From contig CAIRHB010000044.1 in assembly GCA_903878285.1 (NCBI GenBank), forward strand, positions 1 to 49,683: a stretch of 49,683 bases of DNA, in the 5' to 3' direction. Origin of the DNA: Candidatus Adlerbacteria bacterium (GTDB taxonomy: Bacteria; Patescibacteriota; Minisyncoccia; Phycocordibacterales; SBAW01). Below, in pieces: positions 48,813 to 49,683 of the stretch (its first letter is position 1; the number at the start of each line of letters is the position of its first letter). The translations under genes and the position numbers were made by a program. The notes beneath the pieces were generated by a model. That model was not told where the DNA came from. It did no database searches and saw only the letters and a list, made by a program, of their open reading frames with translations.

Positions 48813-49157
48813 ATGGCAACTGAAAAAAATAGCGAGGGCGAGAAGGGTGGGGCACATACGCACACATGTTCGTGCTTGTTGTGTAAAGACTTTGGTGTTG
48901 GCTGCAATATGCACTGGATGCATTGGGCGCTGCGCTTGGCGATTATCCTCTTTGTCTTTTGGGCGGGTATCGAGTTTGGCAAGTTAGAGGCGTTTGTGCA
49001 GGAAAATGGCGGTGGCTATGGCTACCATTCGCAGATGCGCGGCTATTATGGCGGATATGATAACGGTCAATACGCGCAGCCGATGATGGTGCAGTACCGC
49101 GCAGTCCCCGCAACCGACTCGGCAGCACCAGCAGCATCCACCACTCCGCGCCGCTAA
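48813..49157 (+). CDS. Small membrane protein with Cys/His N-terminus
   Basis: 114 residues. The N-terminal cytoplasmic part has a Cys/His cluster (HTHTCSCLLCKDFGVGC, HWMHW) that could bind a metal, followed by one transmembrane helix (about 40-58) and a Gly/Tyr-rich low-complexity tail (GGGYGYHSQMRGYYGGY). A TATACT at 48765-48770 implies a leader of about 40 nt. No family recognised. Confidence 0.6.
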   Translation: MATEKNSEGEKGGAHTHTCSCLLCKDFGVGCNMHWMHWALRLAIILFVFWAGIEFGKLEAFVQENGGGYGYHSQMRGYYGGYDNGQYAQPMMVQYRAVPATDSAAPAASTTPRR

Positions 49158-49202
49158 CCTAGCGTCGTTTCGGTATCGTTTGGTTGAGTATAAGAAGTCG
49201 AA

Positions 49203-49269
49203 GGCCCCAGAGAGGATGTAGTGTCAGAGATATGATCAATCTCTTATCCTACCCTTTCTGGGGTCTTTT
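49203..49269 (+). terminator. Terminator-like long hairpin
   Basis: A 13-bp outer stem (49203-49215 with 49253-49265, two G-U pairs), an inner AGAGAT/ATCTCT hairpin, then TTTT. Probably ends the 48813 gene. Confidence 0.65.
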
Positions 49270-49275
49270 GAGTCA

Positions 49276-49384
49276 GCCTGGCTTCGGCAGGTTCCGAAGT
49301 CAGACCGCTCAGGCGGTCAGCGGCACGAAGGGGGAAGTAACCTGCCCGGTTCTCCCTCTCTGTCGCTAACCGCCGAGGCCAGGT
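49276..49384. other. Nested inverted repeats, possible structured RNA or element end
   Basis: Three concentric helices: CCTGGC/GCCAGG (49277/49378), GGCAGGTT/AACCTGCC (49286/49339) and GACCGC/GCGGTC (49303/49313, TCAG loop). There is no convincing coding frame. It lies between the terminator and a transposase gene. Confidence 0.45.
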
Positions 49385-49470
49385 CAGGCCACGGTGGCGC
49401 CGCCGTTGAAGAAGGTTTCCATTTCTTTGCACAAAAGGGTCTCGTGACCCCACGGCGGATGCTTATGCAT
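49384..49470 (-). CDS. Possible 28-residue peptide
   Basis: ATG 49470, preceded by an AAAGGAG site with 8-nt spacing, opens a frame of 28 codons ending TGA at 49384 (MHKHPPWGHETLL at the start). Support is only the ribosome site; family unknown. It could equally be chance. Confidence 0.25.
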   Translation of the reverse strand: MHKHPPWGHETLLCKEMETFFNGGATVA

Positions 49471-49543
49471 CGTACGTGCTCCTTTTAACGTGCCCAATGT
49501 TTTCGGAAGAGCTTCTCCGAGTGTGCGGGCACAAAACCACGCT

Positions 49544-49567
49544 GGCAAATTCTGTTTTGAAGTTGCC
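49544..49567. mobile_element. Candidate left end of the IS30-like element
   Basis: GGCAA and TTGCC bracket an AT-rich centre about 25-50 bp before the transposase start, in the position expected of a terminal inverted repeat. The right end is outside the window, so this cannot be confirmed. Confidence 0.3.
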
Positions 49568-49592
49568 CACCCTTCAGTAACAATGAAGGAAT

Positions 49593-49683
49593 ATGAAAAA
49601 GAAAAAGCAGGACACGGTGCATCCGCAGCTGTCGTTTGAAACGAGAGTCAAGATAGAAACACTTTTGGGCGAAGGAAGAAGTA
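49593..49683 (+). CDS. IS30-family transposase, N-terminal part (cut by window end)
   Basis: Thirty codons are visible: a Lys-rich start and then LSFETRVKIETLLGEGRS, matching the first helix of the IS30-type HTH region that begins L(S/T)xxERxxIExLLxxGxS. IS30 transposases are DDE enzymes of about 300-400 residues. A CCTTCA/TGAAGG hairpin lies just before the start (49571-49589), and a GGCAAATTCTGTTTTGAAGTTGCC-like inverted repeat around 49544-49567 might include the left end; neither is proven. Confidence 0.65.
   Translation, partial: MKKKKQDTVHPQLSFETRVKIETLLGEGRS

Overview
The window looks like a chromosome segment of a Candidate Phyla Radiation (Patescibacteria) bacterium, most likely of the Parcubacteria/Kaiserbacteria type. 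That placement is an inference. It rests on several two-helix T4SS-pilin-like proteins, a DUF4446 gene upstream of infB, a shortened IF-2, a ThrRS without an obvious TGS domain, a DnaX without its zinc module, and start codons placed directly after -10 boxes. TAA, TAG and TGA all act as stops, so the code is standard bacterial. There is no rRNA operon, CRISPR array or prophage.

Layout. 1-2431: the end of a repetitive surface protein and two small secreted proteins, closed by a terminator. 2417-8464: thrS (minus), a small ORF between two hairpin repeats, an MBL-fold protein, a membrane protein and gyrA. 8474-9798: AT-rich accessory DNA with a convergent pair of orphan genes, palindromic repeats and a broken RhuM-like gene. 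9853-13159: a methyltransferase, an anchored solute-binding protein and four tandem T4SS-pilin-like genes. 13222-19153: tRNA-Leu, an RND-type transporter with its adaptor, tRNA-Lys, tRNA-Leu, an HNH endonuclease and tRNA-Cys. 19241-21748: DUF4446-infB-rbfA. 21757-23137: a NUDIX/RAYT island with REP-like repeats between 29-bp direct repeats. 23124-28851: a cysteine desulfurase, a degenerate HtrA-like protein, a Clp ATPase and two metal-associated-looking membrane proteins. 28924-34089: two orphan genes, tRNA-Tyr, a large Ig/pilin-domain surface protein, rpmG, tRNA-Trp, miaA, a zinc-ribbon protein and tRNA-Leu. 34111-40886: parB, rel, a small secreted protein, topA and dprA. 40966-45279: serS, a trypsin-like protease, an alpha/beta hydrolase, small membrane proteins, a YgjP-like peptidase and ftsQ. 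45304-45839: a gene-free stretch that reads as a large structured non-coding RNA with its own promoter, kissing loop and terminator. 45908-49157: dus, two small proteins, dnaX and a Cys/His membrane protein. The window ends inside an IS30-type transposase gene.

How it works together. Most genes serve translation (thrS, serS, infB, rbfA, rpmG, miaA, dus, seven tRNAs), chromosome upkeep (gyrA, topA, parB, dnaX), DNA uptake (dprA), the stringent response (rel) or division (ftsQ). A second theme is the cell surface: repeat proteins, pilin-like proteins, a solute-binding protein, and RND and protease-like membrane proteins, as expected of a small host-attached cell.

The strongest unexplained items are the roughly 500-nt RNA at 45338-45839, the REP/RAYT island that split a shared divergent promoter and supplies stop codons to two genes, and the very regular 6-nt distance between -10 boxes and start codons, which implies widespread leaderless mRNAs.
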